From positions 28,449,063 through 28,513,062 of the forward strand of contig CM036179.1 in the NCBI GenBank assembly GCA_020631735.1: a DNA stretch of 64,000 nucleotides. Direction: 5' to 3'. The notes under the pieces were generated by a model that worked only from the letters and a program-made list of their open reading frames with translations, was not told the origin of the DNA and ran no database searches. Below are positions 54,990-64,000 of the stretch, piece by piece. A program made the translations under genes and the position numbers. This DNA is from Saccharum officinarum. Lineage: Eukaryota; Streptophyta; Magnoliopsida; Poales; Poaceae. Every line of letters begins with the position of its first letter. Position 1 is the stretch's first letter.

Positions 54990-57058
54990 CTCCTCCCCTG
55001 CCCGGATCACCGACTACGAGCGTCTCGCCGACTTTATCCCCAACCTCGTCCAGAGGTCCGCATTTTTCTCGTCTCGATTTGTCGCGTCTGAGCTGTGATT
55101 ACGCTGATGGGTGCCTTCTGAAGGTGTCTGATTGGGGTCGTTTTGTTCGTGCTTGCTTGCAGTGGGACGATTCCATGCCCGCATGAAGGGCAGGTATGGC
55201 TGGAGCAGAGAGGCCTGCAGCGAGCGTTATACTGGCACATTGAGGCGCGCGTCGTGTTGGATCTCCAGGAAATCACTGACTCCGTACGTTGCTGTGGAGC
55301 TGTGCTATTGTGTTTTTCTCTGATATATTTCTTTGTTGTATGAGTTATATTTAACAAATCAGAAAAATGATGATGGATCTCAACCATTTTCTATCCTATA
55401 TATATTAAGTTACATTGTGTTACTTGATTATTCGTTCATGATTATGCTTTTAGATTAATGGGCGAGAACTCCATTTCTCAATGGTAGATGGTGACTTCAA
55501 GAAGTTTGAAGGAAAATGGTCCATAAGATCTGGTCCAAGGTATGCATCTGATGATCATTTTCTTTCTGAGGATAAGTGGGATGGGAGGTAAATCAATAAA
55601 GAATAAGTACATGCATCTTATTAACTGCCTTATTTATTGCTTTTCTTTTTATGAACATCCAGCTTAATTTCATCACTAGATTATACTTGCATCACCATGA
55701 TGCCCCAGACTAAAAACAATTTTCCTTCTTTTCATTATTCCTTAAAGAGGTTTTCAACTTCTAGTGAGCGGAAAAGGATATTAAGTCTAATATGGCCTAT
55801 TTTGCTTTTGTTTGCTAGCAGGTCCTCTAGTGCAATTTTGCTGTATGAAGTTAATGTGATACCAAGATTTAACTTCCCGGCTATATTTCTTGAAAAGATT
55901 GTAAGGTCAGATCTTCCTGTAAATCTTGGTGCCTTGGCTTGTAGAGCTGAAAAGATTTATCTGGAGAATCAAAGTTGTGGTTCGAGAAAATTCTCTGTTA
56001 AGGACTTGAAGCCATCATCTACTTCTTCTCAGCTTGATAAATTCCATAGTACGACAATTGATACTTCTTCTAGTAAGTTTAAGGAAGCACCTCCCACTTC
56101 TGGTGTTAGCAGTGTGCTTCCATCACCTGCTTCTGAATTGATTAGCAAATGAGGTGTCTATGGAAACGTATGCAGAATTGATAGGCCTTGCGTGGTAGAT
56201 GAGATCCATCTTCGAAGATTTGATGGCATGTTGGTAATTTACTAAACTTATATCATTACTTAGTGGATTCTTAGCCATCAAGGGAAGGGCATTAAAGTTT
56301 TGTCTTATCCTGTGATACGGTGTGCATGAAGGAACATGAGGGGGCTCATAGGTGTGTTTTTGCCAGTATCACTGTGAAAGCACCAATTCGAGAGGTATGG
56401 AATGTTCTCACGGCATATGAGAATTTGCCCGAGTAAGTAGTTCTATCCTTCTACAATCTTTTGAGTTCACATTCTTATTTTATTACAGGGATGATCTAAC
56501 AAAAATCATTTGATAGATTTGTACCAAACCTGGCTATCAGTAGGATTGTTCTTCGTGATAATAACAAGGTCCGCATAATGCAGGTAGAATATGTGGTTCT
56601 CTTCTGTCATATTTTGTGGTTAACTGTTTCTACTAGAACATATGAAGTAGGCCTGGCTTAGGTTGTCCTTTGTGTTTTTACTACACAGCATAAAAAAGTC
56701 CTCAAGTCATACACAGTTTTCTCTTGTGTCCTGGTTTCGGTTCACTCGATTGTTTTCATTGTGCTCATCTGAAAGAAAGTTCTGTAAATTCAGTCTGATA
56801 GTCTTTGTTTTCTTTTTCAAGCATTATATCTTTTGAAATCGTTTTTTGGAGGGTTGCAAAGGTCTGCTGTATATGGTCCTTCACGCCCGTGTTGTTATGG
56901 ATCTTCGTGAAAATTTTGAGCAAGAGATCAGGTTTGAACAAGTTGAGGGTGATTTTTACTCGTTTAAAGGGAAATGGCGCTTAGAACAACTTGGGGATCA
57001 GCACACCCTCTTTAAGTATATGGTTGAGACTAAGATGCATAGGGACACGAATTTTTGA
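54990..57058 (+). pseudogene. Captured exons of a two-domain polyketide-cyclase/START-like gene
   Basis: Exon-like blocks: about 54995-55055 (ITDYERLADFIPNLVQ), 55163-55283 (GTIPCPHEGQVWLEQRGLQ, EARVVLDLQEI), 55454-55539 (NGRELHFSMVDGDFKKFEGK), 55822-56234 (AILLYEVNVIPRFNFPAIF, LPVNLGALACRAE), about 56332-56431 (CVFASITVKAPIREVWNVL), 56518-56583 (FVPNLAISRIVLRDNNK) and 56848-57058 (FEQVEGDFYSFKGKWRLEQL). Two similar SRPBCC modules follow each other, as in a conserved plant chloroplast protein of the polyketide cyclase/dehydrase family (Arabidopsis At5g08720 type, from memory). Introns are kept with mostly good GT-AG signals, so genomic DNA, not cDNA, was captured. A TGA replaces Trp after SELISK at 56150, an acceptor before the last block looks damaged, and the 3' end is missing. 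Confidence 0.75.
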
Positions 57059-57101
57059 TGCTGAACCCTTCTCCTTTGTGATGCTGAACCCTTCTCCTTT
57101 G
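57056..57101. repeat. Tandem 23-bp repeat in the CACTA element
   Basis: TGATGCTGAACCCTTCTCC-type unit twice in direct succession, with a third decayed copy near 57138. It follows the last captured exon. Confidence 0.6.
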
Positions 57102-57294
57102 TGATGTACGAATCGTTTTGTGGGTGAGTTGATTTGTGATGTGTTGAATCCCTCCTCCTTTGTTTGTGATGCACGAATTTTTATTGGATGAACTGCTTGA
57201 TGGAGCGGCGGCGGTGGCCAGCAAACATGGCGGTGGCTGCAGCAACGAGCATGCTCCAGCGAGCATGTATTCCCTTTTTTTTTGTTTTTTTATA

Positions 57295-57495
57295 GCCTAT
57301 CAGTATCGGTTTGTAACACAAACCGGCAGTGATTGCTCAAGTATCACTGCCGGTTTGTAACACGAACCGGCAGTGATACACGAGCTATCACTGCCGGTTT
57401 GGCATAACCGGCAGTGATGTGATCAGCTTATCACTGCCGAGTTGGTTATGGCGGTTCAAAATCCGCCAGTGAAGGGGGGTTTTGAACCGCCAGTG
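57295..57495. repeat. Right subterminal repeats of the CACTA element
   Basis: Copies of CACTGCCGGTTTG and AACCGGCAGTGAT alternate in both orientations up to the right terminus, mirroring the left end. Confidence 0.8.
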
Positions 57496-57537
57496 ATGTC
57501 CTTCTCTGGTGTAGTGTACACAGATAGGCAACCAAAT

Positions 57538-57756
57538 TACTCTCTCCATCCACGAAAGAATACAATTCTCGTTTTTCGAGAAGTCAAGCAATTTGAATTT
57601 TGACTGAATTTGTATAAAAAAGCACTAACATTAATGATACAAAATAAGTACCATTAGATTAGTTGTTAATATTATTTATTATACACTTGGTCAAACTTAG
57701 ATTAGTTGGACGGGCACGGTTTCCATAATTGCATTCTTTTACGGACAGAGGGAGTA
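57538..57756. mobile_element. Stowaway MITE
   Basis: The element spans 57540-57754, flanked by TA. The left end CTCTCTCCATCCACGAAAGAAT pairs with the reversed right end CTCCCTCTGTCCGTAAAAGAAT. TA duplication and CTCCCTCYGTC ends are typical of Tc1/mariner-type Stowaway elements. Confidence 0.75.
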
Positions 57757-57959
57757 TATCTCTTACGAGCCACGCTCCCTGCATACAAGGAACTAAACAA
57801 AAGAGCATGCAAGAATGAACTTCTAGCCAATGAAAGGATCAAATAAAGTTTACTCTCACATAAGAATTATGTTGCAATTATAACTGCCACATGTGGCAGA
57901 AAGTCTCGTTAGGCTGCCTCCTTCCGTTGCATCTCCGCTAATCACAGCTACTTTCACCC

Positions 57960-58211
57960 ACAATTTCTCTCCAAGAGTCTTTTTATAGGATTAGAAATTT
58001 TGATAAAAAAATTCCAACAGCATCTTAAATTAGATCCCTAAATAGACAATCTATTCTTAAGAGCACGATTAATTAACTCCCTAAAGTGTGCACTTAGATA
58101 TAAAGAACATGTTAGAGGATAAAAGATATTGAGAGCAATTTTTATTTAAATGACTCTAAATAATAATTTAGATAGTGAGTTTAAAAGAGACTCTTGGAGA
58201 TGCTCTTAAGG
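57960..58211. repeat. Possible MITE remnant
   Basis: The interval contains CAGCATCTTAAATTAGATCCC and, reversed at the right, GAGCATCTCCAAGAGTC, a terminus seen in common grass MITEs. Boundaries and duplication are unclear. Confidence 0.3.
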
Positions 58212-58362
58212 CCACCACCCACCAGAAAATCCATCCTAACTGCATTTGGCGCCATGTCACAAAACCTGAAGTCAAAACAGCAATAACCCTTTTTCCGATC
58301 AACATACAAAAGCTAAATCAACTCCGAAGCACCAAAGGTATCTGCTAATTTCCGCAATAGAA

Positions 58363-58611
58363 CTAGGGCACCGTTTAGATGCCAAAAATTTTGCCAAAAT
58401 TTTCAGATTCTCCGTCACATCGAATCTTTGAACGTATGCATGAAGCATTAAATATAGATAAAAAAATAAAACTAATTACACAGTTTAGACGAAATGGACG
58501 AGACAAATCTTTTAAGCCTAATTAGACTATGATTGGACAATATTTGCCAAATAACAACGAAACTGCTACAGTAGTGTTTCGCCAAAAATTTTGCCAACTA
58601 AACAGCCTCTA
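58363..58611. mobile_element. Harbinger/Tourist-like MITE
   Basis: The element spans about 58366-58608 with CTA on both sides. The left end GGGCACCGTTTAGATGCCAAAA pairs with the reversed right end AGGCTGTTTAGTTGGCAAAA. Interior text such as TTAGACGAAATGGACGAGAC is a familiar grass MITE core. A 3-bp duplication fits PIF/Harbinger. Confidence 0.65.
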
Positions 58612-59042
58612 GGTGACTTTCGCACTAACCCACGCTGACCTTTTGTTTGATCTGCCATCAGTTAGCCACAAGCCCACAAACAAATTGCTTTATGTTTTCC
58701 ACCAAGTTATTAAAGGGAAATACATCACGATGGTAAAAATGTTATTATTGGATCTAATGTGTACACAATAATACAACAGAAAATATATAGCGAATGTGTC
58801 CCAGCCCTGAAAATCTGCATCTGCTTACAGCAATCAGCAAAATTTTCTAATGGTGTAATCAGTGCAACAAAATCGACACAGAATGCTCGGTGAGCAAAGG
58901 CAGTATGACATCCAGTGCTGCCATCTTACTCCCTTTGACGATACAAGAAAGCAATCTCCCGTGCTAAATTGAGGATTTGAGGTGACAGAAAATCAATGTG
59001 CTCTAGGAATATTTGCTACTATTGGTTGGGAATTAAACTAGG
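58612..59042. other. 3' flank of the ATP11 gene
   Basis: AT-rich sequence with no ORF; it probably holds the 3' UTR and polyadenylation region of the minus-strand ATP11 gene. Nothing else recognised. Confidence 0.4.
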
Positions 59043-61689
59043 TCACATGGCTGGCATGTCAAGCACTTGAAGGACGTCCCCAAACTCAAAATCATGAGTC
59101 TCCTTGTTGAAGCGCTCTACGAGTCTGTACCTCACATCATTCAGGTAGAACGAGTGAGCAGTCTCTAGAAGAGTCTTTGCCTCTGAATCGGTTAGTTTGC
59201 TTGTGAAAACAACATCTCCTCGAATAAGCACCGTGTCCTTGGTCTCTGCAAAATCTGTGTAATGAGTAACTGTGTAGTAAGGACTAGCTTGAGTGCCTCG
59301 TGCTTTATAGTCTTCAAGTCCTGTGAAGATCATGTATGGCATCTGGACTGGGGCATTGTATAGCAAAAGGAAACAGTAAGTCCAAAAAAGTTCAAAAGAG
59401 AACAGTGTGAATTCTAACAAACTCGTGGTTAAATAAATTAGGCCAGCTACTACAATGAGCTCAAAAATAGTAAGTGGTGCCAATGGTTTTTGCGTGTCAT
59501 GCAAACTTACCACTATATGCTTCCCAAACAGGCCATTTGGTATTAAATTGTTTATTTCTTGAGTGGAAAGGTTTACATAGTTAATGCCTTTTTCCTCCTG
59601 TCCAAAAGTGCCACTTCAAAAATTATAAGAGGACAGACTAATCCCTTATTGCTATACCTTGAGAAAATATTAATACCATGAACATTTAGGTTAAATGGTC
59701 AGATCTAGATGCACGAATCATGCAACTTGTGTTATTTAATTATAGCTGACCACAGATTTGTGCATCAAATTTGGTGCGATACATGAAGGACGATGATGGG
59801 TAAAGCATAAAATAAGCTTATCTTGATTGTAAGCACAGAAAAAACAATAACACTGATGTCAATATCATATCGGTATTCAGCTTCCTAGTTCTACACTTTG
59901 TATTACAAGGCTGTTTTTTAAGGGTCCATTTAAACAAAGTAAACAAAACGTGTAACACAACAGTAGGCAGTTTCACAATAAAGGGAAACGATTTAAGGAT
60001 GAACAAAGGTAGCTAGAATGCTAGTGCTATATTCAGTGGGGAAACAAGAAAACAAGAACGATATTTAGCAAAGAACTGAGCAGTACCTTGCATGAACATA
60101 GTGGTGTATCCACTTCCCTTCCACAAAGGAATAACAAAGTGACGGCTAAAATACAAACAAAATTAGATTAGAAAATACAATCATGGTACTGCAAACTCTG
60201 CAACCAGTAACTCAAAGTTAAAGAAAAATACCATGAATCTGATCTTTGTTCCAAGAGATGGTAAAGCTTCGCTTTCATAGATGCACCTATATGACCCCTT
60301 CCTAAATGATACTAATATTCAAGAAAAGGAAGAGTAACACAAGTCACGAACACAAAACATCAGGACAACAAATACAAAAGTCTCAATGACTGATGCAGAA
60401 GAACGAAAGAATTTAATAAACATCACCAATTTCATATTACATTCAAAATTATTGTTGTTGATCTTTATTTTGGGTTAAACAGGCCAAATAAGAGAGTTGG
60501 AAGCCACAATGTTATCCTTCTGAATATAGAAGTTCAAAAAGGTAAGAGAATATCCCCAACACGCACACACATGCACGGACACATGAAAATCATGTATGCA
60601 TCCTACGGCACAAAAAGTATGGTTCTTAAGAATCAGCTGTGATAACAAAGCTGATTACAACTACGATGCCAGTTTTATCGTCAACAAATAATGTTTCTCT
60701 AATGTTGGTTACAGCACTACATTCTACAATCGAAGCCATAACAAAATGCAATGTTTCTAAAAGTATTGTTGCTATTTAACTTTCCACTGAATACTACCCA
60801 CTTGCCCAATCCCTTCACTATATGGTACAAACAAGCAAAATCAGAGATGCCACTAGAGTGACATGACAGTTGGGACAAATGCTGTCAAATACTGATATCC
60901 TTGGAACTGAAAACACAAATACTTAACTAGAATGATGCTGTGGAGGCCACATCACCACCATTGGGATTCCATAGCACAGTTTATCCTAATTATCTTAATA
61001 AGTTAAGTTCAACAGAACTTTTTGAAACAGCCAATTTTACCATAGCTTCAAAACATCATGGCTATTTCTTATTTTTCTCCTGAAACATGGTAAGAGAAAC
61101 AAATATACTTCCATGCTTGGCTGACATGTTCTTCTATTAGCAATAATTTAAGTCCAAACTTCCACATTATCAAACTCTTAGAAAGTCATTTGCAATTGAA
61201 AAGGTCAGCAGATTTGAATGAACGTTTATATCATTTCCTCTCTTCCTTTGAACAGATCATTCACATACCCTCACACACAAAATTCGTTTCAGGCACAGTG
61301 CTTAAAATAAGTACCAAGCGGGATCTCCTCAGTTCTTATATATAACACACACATAAAAAAAAAACGAATGAAATGATGAAATGACCAGTGAGGGGGCGGG
61401 GACTGACGTCATCCCAGGCGGCGACGAGGTGCTCGGGGGAGAGGCCCTTGGCGCGTTCTATGTCGAGGATGGATCCCAGCGGCTTCGGCTTCAGCGGGGT
61501 GAACCCGCTGGCGAACTGGGAGTAACCCCTCTGCGGCGGCCACCGGGTGAGGTCGGCCGGGGCCGCGGTTCGCACCGGAGGCTGCAGCGCCGGTCGGGCG
61601 GGCCAACCGCCGCGGGGTACTGCCAGGCCACGGAGGGAGGAGGCGGCAGCGGCGGAGGAGCGTAGAAGTCGCAGCGAAATCCGCTGCAT
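59043..61689 (-). CDS. ATP11: Mitochondrial F1-ATPase assembly factor, ATP11 family, four exons
   Basis: Exons on the minus strand are 61689-61408, 60311-60232, 60145-60087 and 59347-59043. GT-AG introns and matching phases give 241 residues. The N-terminus (MQRISLRLLRSSAAAASSLRG) is Arg/Ser/Ala-rich and lacks acids until about residue 46, as expected of a mitochondrial targeting peptide. The conserved domain begins at FTPLKPKPLGSILDIERAKG. It continues with the small exon block CRHFVIPLWKGSGYTTMFMQ, then VQMPYMIFTGLEDYKARG, YTVTHYTDFAETKDTVLIRGD and a C-terminal FEFGDVLQVLDMP. ATP11 binds unassembled F1 beta subunit in the matrix and prevents aggregation during F1 assembly. The gene looks intact. 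A hAT element lies 72 bp upstream of the ATG. Confidence 0.92.
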
Positions 61690-61753
61690 CGCCGGAGCAC
61701 ACGGAGGTCGCAGCGGCGAGAAGGAATTTGGGCTGGGCCGGCGCTATGACTTA

Positions 61754-62615
61754 GTTGAGATTTAGGATGAAAACGGTACGGAAATATCCCGAACCGAACC
61801 GCATCGTTTTCTGTATTTTATCCGATCGAATTCGTATTTTTATGTTTGACTTTATCGTTTTTGCTTTCGTTTTCGTATTTCAAATGTAAAAGTAGAAAAC
61901 GGTTTAGACATTTTCCGACCGTTTCCGACCGTTTTCTACTTTTCTACTTTTAATTCGGAATATCCCGAATTCAAAATTCAGTTTAAACCGAATTTTATTG
62001 TCAATCATTGCTGTCCAGGCAACTAGGCAAAGGTAAGTGTGGAGCACTGATGCTCATTGGCCGCATTATATAGGCAGCTCACCCCCGTCGCGCCTCCCTG
62101 AATCGTCGAGGTAGGACTAATCACCTCGCACGGTGTTGTATGCTTGTATGGCTGCATCTGACTTCATGCGGCGCTGTTGTTGCATTGTATGTGACTGAGC
62201 CGACCAAAAGAGAGAGAGCTAGATGGGCCAGACGTTGTTGCTATCCTTTCTAATCTAGTACTGATGGCATCTTAAATTTTTCTCTTTTTTCTTTTTTTCT
62301 TTTTTTTTCTCGTGTCAAAGAAACCAAATTGATAAGTCTGCTCTCTTGCACTCGAAATTTGCCACGATGACACTTGCTAATTGTTATGCATTGTGGATCG
62401 GTATTCCGTATTGAATTTTCGTATACCGACCGTGTTCGATATAATTTCGCTCGAATGAGTTCGTTTTCGAAATTCTCGATATTCCGTAAGTTCGCGTTCA
62501 TTTTCGTATCCGGCTTTACCATTTTCGCTTTCGTTTTTCGTATTCAAATATAAAAGTAGAAAATGGTTGAAGAGTTTTTCGACGGTTTCCCACCGTTCTC
62601 ATCCTTAGTTGAGAT
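61754..62615. mobile_element. Non-autonomous hAT element upstream of ATP11
   Basis: The element spans 61762-62607 (846 bp). GTTGAGAT lies at 61754-61761 and 62608-62615. The ends TTAGGATGAAAACGG and (reversed) TAAGGATGAGAACGG form the inverted repeat. Subterminal sequence repeats CGTTTTC, CCGACCGTTTTC and TTTTCGTATT in both orientations, as in Ac/nDart-type deletion derivatives. There is no transposase ORF. Small ORFs inside are chance. Confidence 0.85.
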
Positions 62616-62851
62616 TGAGAAACACAACGAGAGTATCCTCCCGCGAGCCAAGGGTGGGAGCGGAATGTGTGTGAAGGCTGGGAGCCAATGTTGTCGAATT
62701 TGTGCCGAGTCTCCCTCGGTCCCTCCTACTGCGCTGCGCGCCACACCGCAGTTGTGGCGCTGCCACAGTTGTGGTGCTCAAATTGGCTGCCAAGTCTTTT
62801 AGTGTGATATAAGTTTCTTGTACTCAGTTTTTTTTTTAAAAAAGTTTCTTA
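62616..62851. other. Displaced upstream region of ATP11
   Basis: Before the hAT insertion this sequence would have adjoined the ATP11 leader. It contains a repeated, partly inverted CAGTTGTGG/CCACA motif at about 62740-62785. No gene is supported. Confidence 0.35.
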
Positions 62852-63136
62852 TACTCGCTCCATTCCAAAATAAATATACATCTTAACTTCTAAAAAATCA
62901 AAACTTTTAAAGTTTGATCAAATATATATAAAAATATGTTAATGTCTTTTGGGAACAAATATATTAATGTTTATGATGTATAATAAGCATCATTACACTG
63001 AGCATGGAATATACTTTCATAACAAATTTGTTTAGAGATATAAATATTGATATTATTTCTTATATTTCTAGTCAAACTTAAAAATGTTTGACTCCTCGAG
63101 AAGCAAGATTTGCGTTTATTTTAGGATTGAGAGATA
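62852..63136. mobile_element. Stowaway-like MITE
   Basis: Begins CTCGCTCCATTCCAAAATAAA after TA. The reversed right end reads TCTCTCAATCCTAAAATAAAC before TA. The AT-rich interior includes AAAGTTTGATCAAATATAT, common in grass Stowaway elements. Confidence 0.6.
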
Positions 63137-63180
63137 ATCTTTTAACTGTAGTTTTCTATGACGGGCTACATGAAATCATC

Positions 63181-63332
63181 TACTCCCTTCGTTCTAAATT
63201 ATAAATTACTTTGACTTTTTTTGGTACATAAAATTTGCTATGTATCTAAACATATATTATATTTATATACATAGCAAAATGTATATATAGAAAAAAGTCA
63301 AAACAACTTATAATTTGGGACAGAGGGAGTAC
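63181..63332. mobile_element. Stowaway MITE, 148 bp
   Basis: The element spans 63183-63330 between TA dinucleotides. The left end CTCCCTTCGTTCTAAATTATAA pairs with the reversed right end CTCCCTCTGTCCCAAATTATAA. TTTGACTTTTTT and AAAAAAGTCAAA continue the pairing, so the RNA could form a long hairpin. Confidence 0.85.
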
Positions 63333-64000
63333 TAAACAGTTGTTTGAATATCTATGGCGTGCCGTAATTGTGCAGTGGCTTCGGCGAACCAAACATCCTG
63401 TGGTACTCACAAATTGCATACTCCTTGGTTTTCTATCTTGTTCTATGTTATCATTTCACTTGTAAATTATACACTTGGACTCCTGAAACTCCTCCTGAAT
63501 TCTTGTCACAGTTCTGTTATTCGTAAATTACACACTTGGCTTCCTAAACTTCTATTACTATACTAGAAAGTCTTAGCGCGCTCTGCACGCCCTACCAGCC
63601 CAGACTATGGAGCGTCATTTAAGCGTGCCACAAAATATTCAAATGATAATGAGTCTCAGACCATCAATATCTATAGCTTAGACAGTTCATTACGACAATG
63701 CACAATCAACAGAATTTGCCATTCCTAGCAACTCTGTTGGATTCATAATATTTGCAATTGCTTCCATAGATCATCACCATTTCTTTTCATTTTTTATCTG
63801 TACGTCGGCATCTTCCAGGATCTAAGTCAGAGTCTGCATTTGTGTAGCTTTGGAAGAGAGGTCTCGACCACACTGCATTATTAGAGAAGTATGTCAAGAT
63901 CTGACTTATGCACAGATTGATAGTGTAGTATTTTTTATGGCTTGTTTGTGTACAAACTGATGGTTAGTACATTTTGGTGTCACAATGGTTTAAAATAATA
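63333..64000. other. Unassigned sequence at the right edge
   Basis: No supported gene. A diverged direct repeat (GTAAATTATACACTTGGACTCC and GTAAATTACACACTTGGCTTCC) lies at about 63460-63550. The 70-codon ORF over it has no recognisable domain. Confidence 0.35.

Larger units (their letters stand above)
54617..57519. mobile_element. CACTA transposon carrying a captured host gene
   Basis: The element spans 54620-57516 (2897 bp). TAC flanks it at 54617-54619 and 57517-57519. The ends are CATTACTACAGATTC on the left and CACTACACCAGAGAAGG (reversed) on the right, and both lead into ACATCACTG. CACTGCCGGTT subterminal repeats lie in both orientations at 54640-54870 and 57295-57495. No TnpA or TnpD genes are seen, so it is non-autonomous. 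The interior is exons of a plant gene. Confidence 0.85.

Noticed and set aside
63560..63620. Possible Helitron terminus around CTATACTAGAAAG
   Set aside because: No hairpin followed by CTRR and no partner end can be shown in the window.

Overview
This is plant nuclear DNA from a grass. The genus cannot be fixed from sequence alone, but the Sirevirus LTRs full of ACCGGACGCGTCCGGT palindromes, the chromovirus with 5.2-kb LTRs and the grass MITE families point to the Andropogoneae (sorghum, sugarcane, Miscanthus or maize relatives). About four fifths of the window is nested transposable elements. Only two host genes look intact: a five-exon GDSL esterase/lipase (51154-53471, minus) and a four-exon mitochondrial F1-ATPase assembly factor of the ATP11 family (59043-61689, minus).

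Layout. 1-3314: tail of a very long chromovirus LTR (E), cut by the window start, inserted in a Sirevirus (A). 3315-5873: 3' end and 3' LTR of A, inserted in the downstream ORF of an older minus-strand Sirevirus (B). B runs from its 5' LTR (30989-32667) leftward through gag, protease, integrase, RT and RNase H to a degraded extra ORF at 5902-7578. B's gag is split by a 16.1-kb chromovirus complex (D, 13521-29669). D has one 5-bp target duplication (GTTTT) at its outer ends but the structure LTR - internal - LTR - truncated internal - LTR tail. 32668-34227: unassigned sequence. 34236-37636: a hAT transposon with an 8-bp duplication (TCCGCCAT) and a ZMYM1-like (TTF zinc finger, DUF4371, hAT dimerisation) transposase, now inactivated. 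38735-50160: relic of a second hAT gene, interrupted by a MITE and by a complete, young, gag-only Sirevirus derivative (C, 39477-49808, duplication ACTAG). 51154-53471: GDSL lipase. 54620-57516: a CACTA element (duplication TAC) carrying captured exons of a plant two-domain polyketide-cyclase/START gene. 57517-58650: MITEs. 59043-61689: ATP11, with a non-autonomous hAT (61762-62607) sitting 72 bp upstream of its start codon. 62616-64000: two Stowaway MITEs and unassigned sequence.

Most notable observations. (1) The ORF that follows the primer binding site of chromovirus D begins with a near-exact histone H3 tail: 18 of the first 21 mature residues match in one copy and 17 in the other, including R2, T3, R8, K9, S10 and K14. 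A coiled coil and an acidic tail follow. The same element ends its integrase with a chromodomain-like segment, the class of module that binds methylated H3 tails. (2) The 5.2-kb LTR of this family holds a split, exon-like reading frame. Between two diverged copies its changes fall almost entirely at third codon positions, between good splice signals. Both are readings from sequence alone and need experimental or comparative support.
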